In this document: positions 23,684-34,201 of the stretch, piece after piece | How the letters are laid out: each line of letters opens with the position of its first letter | Numbering within the stretch: the stretch's first letter is position 1 | NCBI GenBank assembly: GCA_036924285.1 | Contig: JAYKYS010000012.1 | Location: forward strand, 8,060,001 to 8,124,000 | Length of the DNA: 64,000 nt | DNA from: Asterella californica | Lineage: Eukaryota; Streptophyta; Marchantiopsida; Marchantiales; Aytoniaceae | Reading direction: 5' to 3' | Notes under the pieces: model-generated | Told to the model about the DNA's origin: nothing | Databases searched by the model: none | What the model saw: the letters and a program-made list of their open reading frames with translations, nothing else | Translations under genes and position numbers: made by a program

Positions 23684-23743
23684 ATGGATCACCTCTGATT
23701 ATTTTTATTTTTATTTTTATTTTTTGGATGGATCACCTCTGAT
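23684..23743 (-). mobile_element. Tail-only retroposon footprint
   Basis: The 16-bp sequence ATGGATCACCTCTGAT occurs perfectly at 23684-23699 and 23728-23743. Between them are only 28 bp of T-rich (TTTTTA)n-like sequence. Long target duplications flanking an A-rich tail (here on the minus strand) are the mark of LINE-type target-primed insertion. The body appears to be lost, leaving tail and duplications only. Confidence 0.7.
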
Positions 23744-24071
23744 AGATTCTACTGACTACTGTACAACTCCATGGTGACATCGATCGTCGACCCATCGCAG
23801 TTCGGCCGTTAGGCCCTTCTGGATCTACTACAGTCAAGAAGGTTCAATATAAACTAATGCCCAGGCACATCTTCGATGGACTTGTTTGGGCATGAGGGTT
23901 TTACAGGGACGACAACTCAAGGACCAAAAACTCCAAAGAGGAGAGGAGGTCGTACAGTAATGCTCGTTGAGGTGTTAATTATATATGGCCATGATGAATC
24001 GGATGTCGACTTGAGACGTCCGGTCCTTTCTATCAGCGCGCAGGCACGTGTTTCGGTCGGCTGCAGTAGGC

Positions 24072-24105
24072 ACGCTTCTCCATTCCGAACAGAATGGAGA
24101 AGCGT
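24072..24105. repeat. 14-bp hairpin with 6-nt loop
   Basis: ACGCTTCTCCATTC at 24072-24085 pairs exactly with GAATGGAGAAGCGT at 24092-24105, with the loop CGAACA between them. No flanking T-run suggests a terminator. Its role is unknown. Confidence 0.85.
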
Positions 24106-25535
24106 TCCGAGAAGATGTCCGTTCCGAAGTTGCGCCCGAGCGCCATACACCGACATTGCGCTTCATGTTTTACGTTTAACACTGGAACCTGTCAGGTAAG
24201 GTAGTAGGTTTCAAACTCAAAGAGACCTGGTTAGCAGTTCCCTACTTGCTGACAGTTGCGTTTACAGTTTTAGTTCCAAACACAAATCTGCCAGATACGA
24301 ATTATTGAAATGTAAAACTTTGAGAGATTCGGCACTGTCGATTATTTGTTATACCAGAAGTTTCTTAGTTTTCTTCCACCAAAGCTGAGATTCAGAAATC
24401 TCTTTGTTCCTCTGGCAAGCTCCTCTGACAACCAATGCTTTAGAATCAGTGGATTCTGGAGCAGGAGGAAGAGGCTATGACATCACCTCCCGCTTCTCAC
24501 ACAGTGGACAGTCAAAGTCAAACAAACGCTTAAGATCCAGTCAACAAAATCGTCCATCGAAAGGACTTGAATCAAGTAAGCCTTACATCTATTGAACTTC
24601 TTGGTTGCAAGCTGTACGACGAAATTTACCCCATAAAGCCAAATATGATCATCTGCAAAGCAGAAAGACGTGCAACATACAACTGAGCATCAAAGTACCC
24701 TGCAGGTGACATAAATAACGGAAGTAGTGTGTGGATCCTGCAAAACCATTTAACTACACTCTACTCAGGACTAAGAGACAATCAGTTACTTTCTCCTCTC
24801 GCGATAACTCAGATGCCATTCATATTTGTTTCTGAGAAGAATACATCCCACCACATGCACAAGGGGTGAAAATTTCCTTTGCTGTTACTACACATCCATG
24901 GACGCTGATCAGGTACCTAATGTGGTTATGCAGAACCGCTGGAAAAAGAAAACCACATAAGTGACGATGGTCCTACATGCTTAAGGTTGACACAAATCAG
25001 GGAGGGAGAAGCCAAATCTGTAACCGCCTTCAGGTTGTCATATTGTATGTAGGTATGTACAGTGAAAAGTAGTTGTAGAGAGATTTTCTTCTCTATTGTG
25101 TAAAGGAAGCTGCCATGTAGCTTAACAAGCTAGGCAGGAGCTAAGCTTGGGCTATGCTTGGCAAGCTGCTCCTTAGCTTGGGTTGGAATATCATCCTAAA
25201 GGAGTCGAAAGACACCAGAATGCAAAGCTCGACTAGGAGAGCGACTTCATGCTTCCAGTTTTGACAGAAAGTGTTTTGAGCAATAGTTAGTACGGGTTTC
25301 AAACTGAGAAATGTGCGAAAGAGAGAAATCCGTCGATTTTGGCTTGTGACTCGAACTCAGAATCTGATAGCGTGAGTGTGTAGGTGTTCACAAGTACCAT
25401 AGGTTTGACTCCTTATTCGTTAAAAACGGATTGTATGGAAAAATTAGCATAGAGAAGACTAGTAAAGACTTTACAAGAAAACTTCTTAGCAAAAGCATAT
25501 GTACAAAAAGTTTAACAGTTTTAAACGGAACCAAA

Positions 25536-25612
25536 GGCCATCCGAGTGATAGGGCGCCTGCCTAGGGAGGAGGAGGTCTAAGGATCAAATCCCCCTAGCC
25601 TCTGGTTCTTAT
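25536..25612 (+). mobile_element. tRNA-derived SINE-like head
   Basis: The stretch CCATCCGAGTGATAGGGCGC resembles an RNA polymerase III A box of a Ser/Leu-type tRNA. About 40 bp later GGATCAAATCC matches the B box GGTTCGAATCC at 9 of 11 positions. Spacing and flanks are tRNA-like, but the arms do not pair well enough for a functional tRNA. The following 200-300 bp is non-coding, as expected for a SINE body. No poly(A) tail or target duplication was located, so the 3' limit is unknown. Confidence 0.5.
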
Positions 25613-26028
25613 TCCGGCATGTTGACCTCTCGAATGAGAGTCTATGTTGGATATGCAACCACGTCCTGCATATCTAGGGACGGGAGATCGGTATCTCTCT
25701 TAATCATGGGCTTCCTGACCTAAGTCTCCGCATGCCACCGTGAATATATCATGGGAGATACCTGGTGTCCATATGGAAGGGTTGTAAGCCTTGTGGGGCA
25801 GCCCCATAAGTGTAAGGGCTTCGGCCTACATCGGATGGCTTGTGGTATATTCAGGGTGGCATCAAGAGCACGGGAAAATTTTGCTGATTAGTTAAATAAC
25901 CATCGAGTCGGCTTGCGATTGGGGATGAAGCTATAAGAACCTTTATTAGTGAAGAGGTAGAGTTTGTAGAGGCAACTTTGAAACTTATATTAAAAAGGGG
26001 TCAACTTTGCAAATAAAGTTCTGTACGC

Positions 26029-26120
26029 ATAAGGACAGCAGGGGGCAGCTTAGCTAAGGCCATGCTTCCTATAAGTGACTGCACTTATAAGGATAGCAGG
26101 GGGCAGCTTAGCTGGGGCCT
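26029..26120. repeat. Two direct copies of a GGGGGCAGCTTAGCT segment
   Basis: ATAAGGACAGCAGGGGGCAG (26029) and ATAAGGATAGCAGGGGGCAG (about 26089) are followed by CTTAGCT and a GGCC in both copies. A related GGGGGCAGCTTA also occurs in the long LTR at 49660-49672, so this may be a very diverged LTR of the same family. Confidence 0.6.
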
Positions 26121-26227
26121 TAAACTTTAGGTTAAACACCTGCGGCGGCTTGGGATCGGGGACACTTTTTCAAGACATTAGTGGACACAAGGAGCTAAAG
26201 CGAAGCGTAGGAGAGAATTAGGGTTGA

Positions 26228-26780
26228 GAGTTGAGAACACGCAGGAGAAGCTTGGGAGGCTGGGGGAGATCAATTTCCGGACGGAACTGAATTGGTGAAG
26301 GGAGAGATCAAAGCAAAAGAGAGAACAAGTTGTCTATTAGACAGTTTTGAGGGAGAACAGAGGCAGTTTTATTGAGATTGCTTGAAAATCTACGGAGGAC
26401 TTCTGATCGACGCTGGATCAAATTTCTGAGAGTTTCAGTTGGAGCAAAGAGAGGAATAAGATTCAGGGGTCTGAATTTCACCTAGATTGAGATGAACTTG
26501 GTAGGCTTCTGACAGAGAACTGAATAGACGGGAGGTTGAGAACACGCAGGAGAAGCTTGGAGGTTGAGAGAGATCAATTTCTTGACAGAATTGAGTTAGT
26601 GAACAGGGAGATCGTGGCAGAGAGGCAGGCAAGTGTTTTGGGAGTTGGAACTTCATCTGTTATACCGTTTGGTGTTTGGAGGTAGAACTGAACGACCAAG
26701 GACGGTTTTATTGAAGGAGATCGTTTGATAATCTGTAGAGAGGCTTTTGGTTATCGTTGGATCAAACTCCTTAGTTTGTC
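26228..26780. repeat. Diverged tandem repeat, period about 305-330 bp
   Basis: TTGAGAACACGCAGGAGAAG occurs at about 26231 and 26536. Each copy is followed by similar GGGAGATCAATTTC and CTGGATCAAA or TTGGATCAAA segments. Two copies can be followed. No coding sense is visible. Sequence from 26,780 to 27,390 shows nothing I can name. Confidence 0.65.
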
Positions 26781-27390
26781 CAATTTTGTATGATTATTTT
26801 TCATTATATTCTGGTAGCTGGACGGCACTTCTTGGAGTAAAACTTCTGATAGAAAGTGATCTTGTTCATTACCAACTTTGGACGGTGCATCCTTCGAACC
26901 TTGGTATGATGTGCACGCAGGGTACGTTATCGCGACGAGAGTCTTTCTTGGGGAGGGCGGACCTCCTGACTGTGATCGATTAAAGAAACGACCAAAAAGG
27001 AAAACAGGTTGCTGCTGACGATGAGATCTCAAAACACTGCTCCTCGTGTCCACCATTACAAAATAAACACTCAAACGCACACTCAGGTACACATATAGAT
27101 CTCTCATGAGTTGAAATAACTTTATTTCAATGTCGCTACACCATCAATCTCTTCAACAGTAAAGAAAATCTCTCTCTTCCTCTCCTGCGTGTCTCTCAAC
27201 TGAAAATTCAGCTAAATTTTCTATCTCACCTGCAACTTCTGTATGGAAGATCTTTGACTTTACATCACATGATAAACTCAGTTATATTTTCAATGGTCAG
27301 AAAAGAGACTTCAAGGGAGCTTCCACCAGATATCTATAGATACACGTTGCGCTGTGGTGCCGTCGGCACCACTTGAATCTGAAGGTCGAT

Positions 27391-28080
27391 TTAATCACGT
27401 CTCCTTTTAGATCGTTTATTCCTCTTTCCTACACGCGGAAAGAGCACCACCTACATCAACAACATCCTTACCAGAAGATACACCTATGATACCCTCCTGG
27501 TCTTCACCGTCATCACTAGAGTCGTCAACAGCAGCCGAACCGTTCGTTTCTATGAACTGAGATTTAGCGACTATGGACTTCGATTTCTTCTCTTTCCTCC
27601 TCATTTCTTGCATTTTCAACTCCCTAAACCTCTCCCCATGCTTCTCCTCCTTCGCAGTAGTAGCTGCAGGTAAGCTGGTTGCTGCTGGAGGTGCTGCAGG
27701 AGTCGAACATTTGGCTTGACCAACACTAATAATGGTCGTGTTATCCACCGCGTCACTCTTAGGTTTCCTTAACCACACCTGCTGGGCTGTGCTAAGAATA
27801 TTGTTTCTCAACCAATATAAACTTAATCTTGAGGGAACAGAGAGTGAAAAATAACCAATCATGAGGGGAAGAAACTTCAGAATTAACTGGATGTTCTTCT
27901 GAGTGGGGTCATTCGACTGGGGTGGCTGCATAATCTGCGTGGAGATGAACCATGAAATGACGAGAAGAACCGATAGCACCAAATAGACAATGGTGTCTTG
28001 CCATCCCAAGGATGGAGCACCATTCTCGAAGGGGAACAGCCAAGAAATCCCACTACCAAATTGTTTGCAACTCTTTTTAG
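27391..28080 (-). pseudogene. ALB3: ALBINO3 (chloroplast Oxa1/YidC insertase) C-terminal fragment
   Basis: The minus strand encodes the last part of ALB3: GSGISWLFPFENGAPSLGW, then the helix IVYLVLSVLLVISWFISTQI, IMQPPQSNDPTQKN, the helix LILKFLPLMIGYFSLSVPS, LYWLRNNILSTAQQVWLRK, and a stroma-facing tail with GERFRELKMQEMRRKEKKSK. ALB3 inserts light-harvesting proteins into thylakoids with cpSRP43/cpSRP54. Two residues differ from the usual PSGLSIYWFTNN pattern, both to Arg inside or beside a membrane helix. The basic C-terminus (KRNKRSKRRR) lies one frame away and ends at 27391-27393, so a frameshift separates tail and body, and the primary frame stops early at about 27416. There is no start and no intron. 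Homology begins near 28056, against LTR-like sequence. It is a dead fragment, possibly a processed copy. Confidence 0.85.
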
Positions 28081-28616
28081 TCTGATTGGTCAACTTTTGG
28101 ACCAATGGTGTTCTAGCTGTTCCTAATGTAGTTTTCTATGATTTTGGCAGGACAAACTCGAAATAGAGGACAAAAGCGATGAGAAAGAGGAAAGACATGA
28201 GAAGAACCTCAGTACTGCTTCCAACTACGCTTCTGATTGTTCCTTCAGTCTTCTACACGCTTCAGAAATTCAATTTCATCTTCAATATCCTGCCACGATC
28301 TTGCTTTTGTATCCAATCTCGAGCTATTGCTATGATGTTCTCACAATCGATCTCGATCTGCTGCACTACGAAGCTTCTCTTTCAATTTTCACGTCAATCT
28401 TCAATTCCTAATCTTCTAATCTCATGGAGCTCCCTCACTCTTCCACTCAAGTGCGCTTCTTGACTAGAAGATACCTTCTCCTACTCAGTCCTTTCAATTC
28501 ACTCCTGCGCGCTTCCAAGGTAATCTCGAAGTAAATTCCTGAATCGAGAAGCAGTTAGGAATGCTCTGGTGCTAATGCGCCTCCAACTTCCATATCTTCT
28601 CTGTGTGATTAAGTAA
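28081..28616. other. LTR-like and unassigned sequence
   Basis: At 28085-28120, TTGGACCAATGGTGTTCTAG matches the reverse complement of a segment of the solo LTR near 43403-43440. The rest shows no gene and may be a decayed LTR of that family. Confidence 0.4.
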
Positions 28617-28801
28617 AAGCTCGACTATCCTAGACCTAAGGTCGGGCGCAAACGCGAGATGAGTGAGGTATCATTGGAAAGGTCTAGTCGAGAGCTTTCC
28701 AATGATATATAACACTCTTCGATCTGACCTCTGAGTTGAGAATTATGGCTGAACCACGATCGGGTTGTGGTATAATTTTCAGGGACCAAAGAGGAGGACG
28801 G
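28617..28801 (+). repeat. Chromovirus A 5' LTR, first part
   Basis: The piece CGGGCGCAAACGC matches CGGACGCAGACGC just inside the A 3' LTR start (45748-45784). The following TATCATTGGAAAGGTCTAGT matches the inner part of the B LTR near 54948-54980 in reverse. It ends at ACGG, where element 1 begins. The alignment of the outermost bases is loose, so the start is within a few bases. Confidence 0.75.
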
Positions 28802-31800
28802 TATCGTGTCGGATATTTTGCGTGAAGGATGTCCAGTAAAACGCGAGGTTCCTGGCTGTGGAGATGCTGTGTGTCAAACAGAGACAAGACAGAGAAGAAC
28901 AATCACGAAAACGAACGTGCAATATATACCACTCCAAATGTATGTACACTGCCGCTTCTTTCTCCTAACAGCACAAAACTGAGGAACAGACCAGAGCGGT
29001 CTGTAACCTACTTCAAAAGCCTTAAAACAAACCCCTGATCGCAACCCTAGCCCGAAATCGCCGAAGCGTAGCTCAAAGCAAGAGAAACTTCTCTTTGCTA
29101 ACAAATAGAGCCACAATAGTATTACGCGATCCAAACCCAAGTCCAAACCACATCCACGCACTAGCTCTTAGTTAAAGCTAGCTATCACAAACCGTACACA
29201 ACCAAATAAGTCCCTAACAAACTCAAAAGGACGAAATCCGTAACGAAGGAACCGAAAAAGACCTATCTGGGAACTTTCTCCTTTCGCCAAACGATCTTCA
29301 AATGTTGATAGGGTCTCCTTCCCTGACTCCATTGGCTCAAGAAACCTTCAGATCCGACTCCAGATAGCCGAGATATCGCCGATTTTCGGTCGCAGGTGAC
29401 CGAACCTTCAAAAACTGCTCCCTGCGGCTTAAAACCGCACACCACGCACAAACAGATCGCCTAAACTGATATCCATCTTCTCTGGTAGGTAGATCTAGCT
29501 ACCCTAAACCCAAGAAGACTCCAAACAAGGTGTTTCGAGTTCCCCTTGCAAAACCACTCGAGAAATTTGGCCACAGATTGCAAAAAACTGATGTAAATCG
29601 GCTCCATGCGGCTCAAACTCGCTCACCACACCCAAACCAACAATCCAATTCACGTACAGTCTTCTCTTATGAGTAGATGAAGACTCCTTGATCGCATAGG
29701 CACCAAGAACGAAGAGCTTAGCTCACCGATCGCGAAGAACAGCCCAACCTCAGGTCGCAGGTGAACAAAAATCTGATGTAAGCGCTTCCCTACGAGCCAA
29801 TTTCACTCATAACTTCCAAACCGTCCGATGAAAACTGATATCGTCTTCAATTTCCTGTAGAACTCGGCGTTCTGATTCCAATGGATCCAAGGACAGCAAG
29901 TTTGGACTCCGGAACGGCCCGAACGGTCCAACTCTCCTTCATAGATAACTGAAATTCTTAAATCTGCTTCATGCGTCTCAATTTCACTCAATACGCACTC
30001 CTCGATCCGTCTCTTCAAAAACCGTTTGAACAAGTGCGTAGCTTGCACAGATCTGAACCCAACGACGCCTTGCGCGCTTGCATTGGACTCCTAAATCTCT
30101 CGAACCGTCCGTTGACAGGTCGTAGGCGCAAGCTAGTTCCTTAAGCTGTCCCCTTGTTATAGTCTCTGTACGTACAGTTCTCTCCTGAATTCCGTTGGCT
30201 CAAGAAACCTTCAGATCCGACTCCTGATAGCCGAGATATTGCCGATTTTTGGTCACTGGTGAACCTTCAAAAACTGCTCCCTTCTGCTTAAAACTGCACA
30301 CCACACACAAACGGATTGCCTAAACTGATATCCGTCTTCTCTGGTAGGTAGATCTAGCTACTCTGAACCCAACAAGACTCCAGAAAAGTTGTTTGGAGTT
30401 CTCCTTGCAAAACCACTCGAGAAATTTGGTCGTAGATTGCAAAAAACTGACGTAAATCGGCTCCTTGCGGCTCAAACTCGCTCACCAAACCCAAACTAAC
30501 AAATCCAATTCACGTACAATCTTCTCCTATGAGTAGATGAAGACTCCCTGATCGCGTAGGCACCAAGAACGAAAAGCTTGGCGCACCGATGACGAAGAAC
30601 AACCCAACCTCAGGTCGCAAGCGAACGAAAATCTAATGTAAGCGCTTCCCTACGAGCCAATTTCACTCAGAACTTTCAAACCGCCTGATGAAAACTGGTA
30701 TCGTCTTCAATTTCATGTAAAACTCGGTGTTCTGATCCCGATGGATCCAAGGACTCCGGAACGGCTCGAACGATCCAACTCTCCTTCACATGTAACTGAA
30801 ACCCCTAAATCTGCTTCTTGCGTCTCAATTTCACTCCGTACCTACTCCCCAATCCGTCTCTTTAAAAACTGTTTAAACCCGTGCGTAGCTTGCACAGATC
30901 TGAACCCAACGACGTCTTGTGCGCTTGCATTGGACTCCTAAATATCTCGAACCGTCCGTTGACAGGTCGCAGACGCAAGCTAACCCCTTAAGCTGCCCCC
31001 TTGTTACAGTCTCTGTACGTACAGTTCTCTCCTGAATTATAAGAAGCCCTTGCGTCTTTGATATAACGCTTGAAGCTCCAAATACCCAATCAGCAAGTAA
31101 CTAGGAGTCTAGCTTGATTTTGTCTTCTTTCGAATCGCATAACTTCTTCTCTGGATGTCCAAACGAAATAAACAAGATGCCCATGGAAAGCTGACAATGA
31201 GCTCTATCCATCTATGCGATAAAAGTGAAGATCCGAAGTTGTAACAAAAGCCCGCAAGCTGGAGCCTAACTTGTTTTCTCCATCTTTCGAGTCCTATAAC
31301 TTCTCCACTAAGCGTCCAAACGAAGTAGACAAAGTGTCTATGGAATGCTGACAAGGAGCTCTACTCATCTATGCGATAAAAGCGAAGATCCGAAGTTGTA
31401 CCAAAAGCCCGCAAGCTGAGACCTAGCTTGTTTTCTCCATCTTTCGAGTCTTATAACTTCTCCACTAGGCGTCCAAACAAAGTAGACAAAGTGCCTATGG
31501 AATGCTGACAACGAGCTCTACTCATCTATGCGATAAAAGCGAAGATCCGAAGTTGTACCAAAAGCCCGCAAGCTGGGGCCTAGCTTGTTTTCTCCATCTT
31601 TCGAGTCCTATAACTTCTCCACTATGCGTCCAAACAAAGTAGACAAAGTGCCTATGGAATGCTGACAAGGAGCTCTATCCACTGATGCGATGAAAATGAA
31701 GATCCGAAATGATGCCAAAAGCCCGTAAACTAGGGCATAGCTTGTCTTCTTATGAGTGTCTTCGGAGCGACAAGCATCAAAGTTTGAATTTCAGGTAGGA

Positions 31801-31819
31801 GTCGGTCCACGACACGACA
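28802..31819 (-). repeat. Element 1 3' LTR (3,018 bp)
   Basis: It matches 34202-37382 throughout. It contains a duplicated segment of about 870 bp (copies near 29,318 and 30,192) and four copies of a ~157-bp unit (about 31,130-31,740). A TATA-like TATATATT on the minus strand lies at about 28,921-28,929, near the LTR end. A sample of 200 bp at the low-coordinate end shows about 13 differences from the other LTR. Confidence 0.9.
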
Positions 31820-31836
31820 TCCACCCCCTCCAAACT
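31820..31836 (-). promoter_or_regulatory. Element 1 polypurine tract
   Basis: On the minus strand AGTTTGGAGGGGGTGGA directly precedes the 3' LTR start TGTCGTG. Element D has the near-identical GTTTAGAAGGGGTGGA before its LTR. Confidence 0.85.
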
Positions 31837-32459
31837 TGTGCATCCTCCGATATGCACCAGAGATACCAATCAAGGAGTGGACCGGCACGCACACTCATTC
31901 CCATTCCTCCCATCTCAATCAACCTCATCCTCAAGTCCGCAACTCGATCGTCATCTTGAAGTTGCTACCCTGCCATGATCCTCCCTAGATCCATGCTCAT
32001 CGATCTTCATCTCGAACCTCCCATCTAATCACTCCCTCTAAATCTACACATCTTTAATATGCGAAGACATAGAAAGAATAACCCATCATACCATAGAAAT
32101 GTCTTTCATTCGTCATGTAGAACCTCATCGTCGAGGTTTGTGACCGAAGTGTTGTAGTAGACATTTCCCATCCTGCCAATCATCACCCGTATCCTGACTG
32201 TAACCCTCAACCTCAAGCATGTACATGTCTTTGTACGTAATCCTCTCTTCTTTTTTGTTTTTCTGAAAAAAAGAACCACACCACTGCAACCAAAATCCTC
32301 AAACGCAACCATAATTATCTTGCTGTACAATGATATTCTCCTCAACCATCATTTTCCCTGATCCATCTTCTGAAAATTCTTACAAACCTCTCAAGCATCA
32401 TTCTCTCAACACAAATCACCTTCAGCAATGGCTTATCCCCTGTAAGCCATCCTTACCCA

Positions 32460-34052
32460 TCATCTTATATCCGTAGCCTCGAGAGCATCCGTCCACTCTC
32501 TTTCGCCCTCAGCATGTCCGTCCTTGATGATGTCAATGATGACATCATGGACTCCTGTTGTAGTCGCATCCAAGACCTCTCGTGAAATGAACCCAACCTT
32601 CACATCTCGAATGCGCTCCTCCCAACCTCTCTTCACATCTATCACTGCATCAATATTTGGTTGTTGTATGTTTGCGACCAGATCAACCATGTCCACTGTC
32701 TGCACCCCAACCACCTCCTCCGGTTGTGAAAGATCGTCCTCCATTACCAATTCAGGAAGAATAGTTTCCTGTTGAACCTTATCCTCCCCAGCTTGTTTCC
32801 CTGAAGAAGTCTCTTCTTGTCCCTTCTTCTCACTCTGCATCGTGGATGCAGTATCCAACCTGAGCTCGTTTAGATCCTCGTGCTCACCCAAACCATCTCT
32901 ATGGAGATCATGCTCAATCTCCTCTACCCTAGCATCATAACTTGTAGCTTCGATAGCTACAACTGCATGTGCCACAAAGTAATCATCCACAATCTTCTTC
33001 ATCCCTCCTTTACCAACGTTGGTTTGAAGGACAGTACCCGTACTTCTGAACCGAACACCTCCATCCTCCCAAGAAATTACCTCTCGTTGCAAAGACTCTG
33101 CAAAGTCGATGCAATCGTTCCGCAGATGGTCAGTACCATCACACCACATGCAGTGATGTACCCAAGCTGGTTTGGGTACAAGCTCCATCTTGATCGATAA
33201 TCTCTTATCCTCCAACCTAGTAACCTTAGCTTGCAGATCTTGCATCTTTTGCTGTAGGTCCTTGATGGTTGGATCCTTCTCCTCTACAATCACAACTGGA
33301 GGTTGAACCTCAGATACTACCCAAATTGGTGTGGTAGTCAACGCTGCAGGTGTCAACCTTGTAACCCTTTCTCTTGTTTGTCTTTGGACAAGAAGCTCAA
33401 CAGCTTCATGCACAACCTCCCAATTTCGTGTTAACCCTTCTTCTTCATCCCCATCCTCCAGAAGTAGCTCCAACTGTTCCTGCCATGGTTCATGCGTCTT
33501 GTAGCTCTCCAAGGTTAGCTTGTCCACCCGAGGTAGTTGAGAGAATTGTCTCTCGAACTCCTTTAACAGCTCTGTAGGCTGTAAATCCTTGCTGGATCCG
33601 TTGACCCATCCCAAAAATGATTTCTTGGTTACTCGATCTGAGTTTCCCAAGAAATACTCCTCCATCAGCGCATGTGAAAATGCATCCCAGTTCCTCCCAA
33701 AACGCTTTGTGAGACCCTTCACATGCTCCCTTATCTTAAGCATCGTAGCGAGTTCGAACGTCTCGATCATCTCCTTCTCCGGTACCTGATCCATCTCCAT
33801 CTTGTAACATCTCAAGTACTCAGAGATATCTCTCCCACCAAAAAGATCAAACTTGTCGATCACCCTTCCAAGCGCCTTCTTCCTCAAAGCCTCCTTTTGT
33901 TGATTCTCTTGCTCTTGTCGCATGAACAAAGTGAAGGCTTGAAACAATCGTGCAGTTGCTGCATCCAACTGCATCCCTGGTATACCTTCTGATCCATTCA
34001 TCGCGTCCATAGTCATGGCTCGTCCCATCCTCCCATCCTCCCATGATCCCAA
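32460..34052 (-). CDS. Element 1 gag, intact 530-codon frame
   Basis: The frame begins with MGSWEDGRMGRAM and has no stop for 530 codons. A helical capsid-like region spans about residues 60-230 (GGRDISEYLRCYKMEMDQVP, AFSHALMEEYFLGNSDRVTK). Residues 255-300 form a heptad-rich segment (QQKMQDLQAKVTRLED), and near residue 312 is a CX2CX4HX4C knuckle (CMWCDGTDHLRNDC). The tail (IRDVKVGFISREVLD, DVIIDIIKDG) matches the linker before protease in element C, after which this element stops. The product would assemble particles and bind RNA. The related gag of element C carries several nonsense codons while this one is open despite visible LTR divergence. The true start could be a later Met. Confidence 0.88.
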   Translation of the reverse strand: MGSWEDGRMGRAMTMDAMNGSEGIPGMQLDAATARLFQAFTLFMRQEQENQQKEALRKKALGRVIDKFDLFGGRDISEYLRCYKMEMDQVPEKEMIETFELATMLKIREHVKGLTKRFGRNWDAFSHALMEEYFLGNSDRVTKKSFLGWVNGSSKDLQPTELLKEFERQFSQLPRVDKLTLESYKTHEPWQEQLELLLEDGDEEEGLTRNWEVVHEAVELLVQRQTRERVTRLTPAALTTTPIWVVSEVQPPVVIVEEKDPTIKDLQQKMQDLQAKVTRLEDKRLSIKMELVPKPAWVHHCMWCDGTDHLRNDCIDFAESLQREVISWEDGGVRFRSTGTVLQTNVGKGGMKKIVDDYFVAHAVVAIEATSYDARVEEIEHDLHRDGLGEHEDLNELRLDTASTMQSEKKGQEETSSGKQAGEDKVQQETILPELVMEDDLSQPEEVVGVQTVDMVDLVANIQQPNIDAVIDVKRGWEERIRDVKVGFISREVLDATTTGVHDVIIDIIKDGHAEGEREWTDALEATDIR

Positions 34053-34195
34053 CCGTCTACAAATCCATCATCCGAGGTCCACCGCATCCTCCCGAACAAC
34101 CAAATCCATCTTCATCCTCGTTCATGATTGCCAATCTTTTCTTCAAAGTTCACTCACAGAAGAAATCTCCACCCCAGACCTTCACGTCGAGTTCA

Positions 34196-34201
34196 CCATC
34201 G
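34196..34201 (-). promoter_or_regulatory. Element 1 primer-binding site start
   Basis: On the minus strand the LTR end is followed by three bases and then TGGTGAACTCGACGTGAAGG, running from 34198 down to about 34179. The TGG start fits a tRNA CCA end. The tRNA was not identified and is not initiator Met. Element C has the same sequence and spacing at 51004-51023. Confidence 0.7.

Larger units (their letters stand above)
22300..25535. other. No confident gene
   Basis: Open frames here are short and mostly cover each other on opposite strands. A minus frame at 23495-23692 (NPDTVKPTLESFTSTWF) and a plus frame at 24404-24595 (SGAGGRGYDITSRF, before a GTAAG donor) look exon-like but lack diagnostic motifs. 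Two small structures in this interval are listed separately. Confidence 0.35.

Noticed and set aside
24404..24595. MACPF-domain protein start (RGYDITS)
   Set aside because: One short motif similar to plant MACPF N-termini, then no further similarity; too weak to call.
25541..25612. Functional tRNA gene
   Set aside because: A- and B-box-like motifs exist but the acceptor and other arms do not pair convincingly, and a SINE-like body follows; kept as a SINE head.
33374..33992. Plus-strand frames opposite the element 1 gag
   Set aside because: They mirror the long gag frame, with no motifs of their own.
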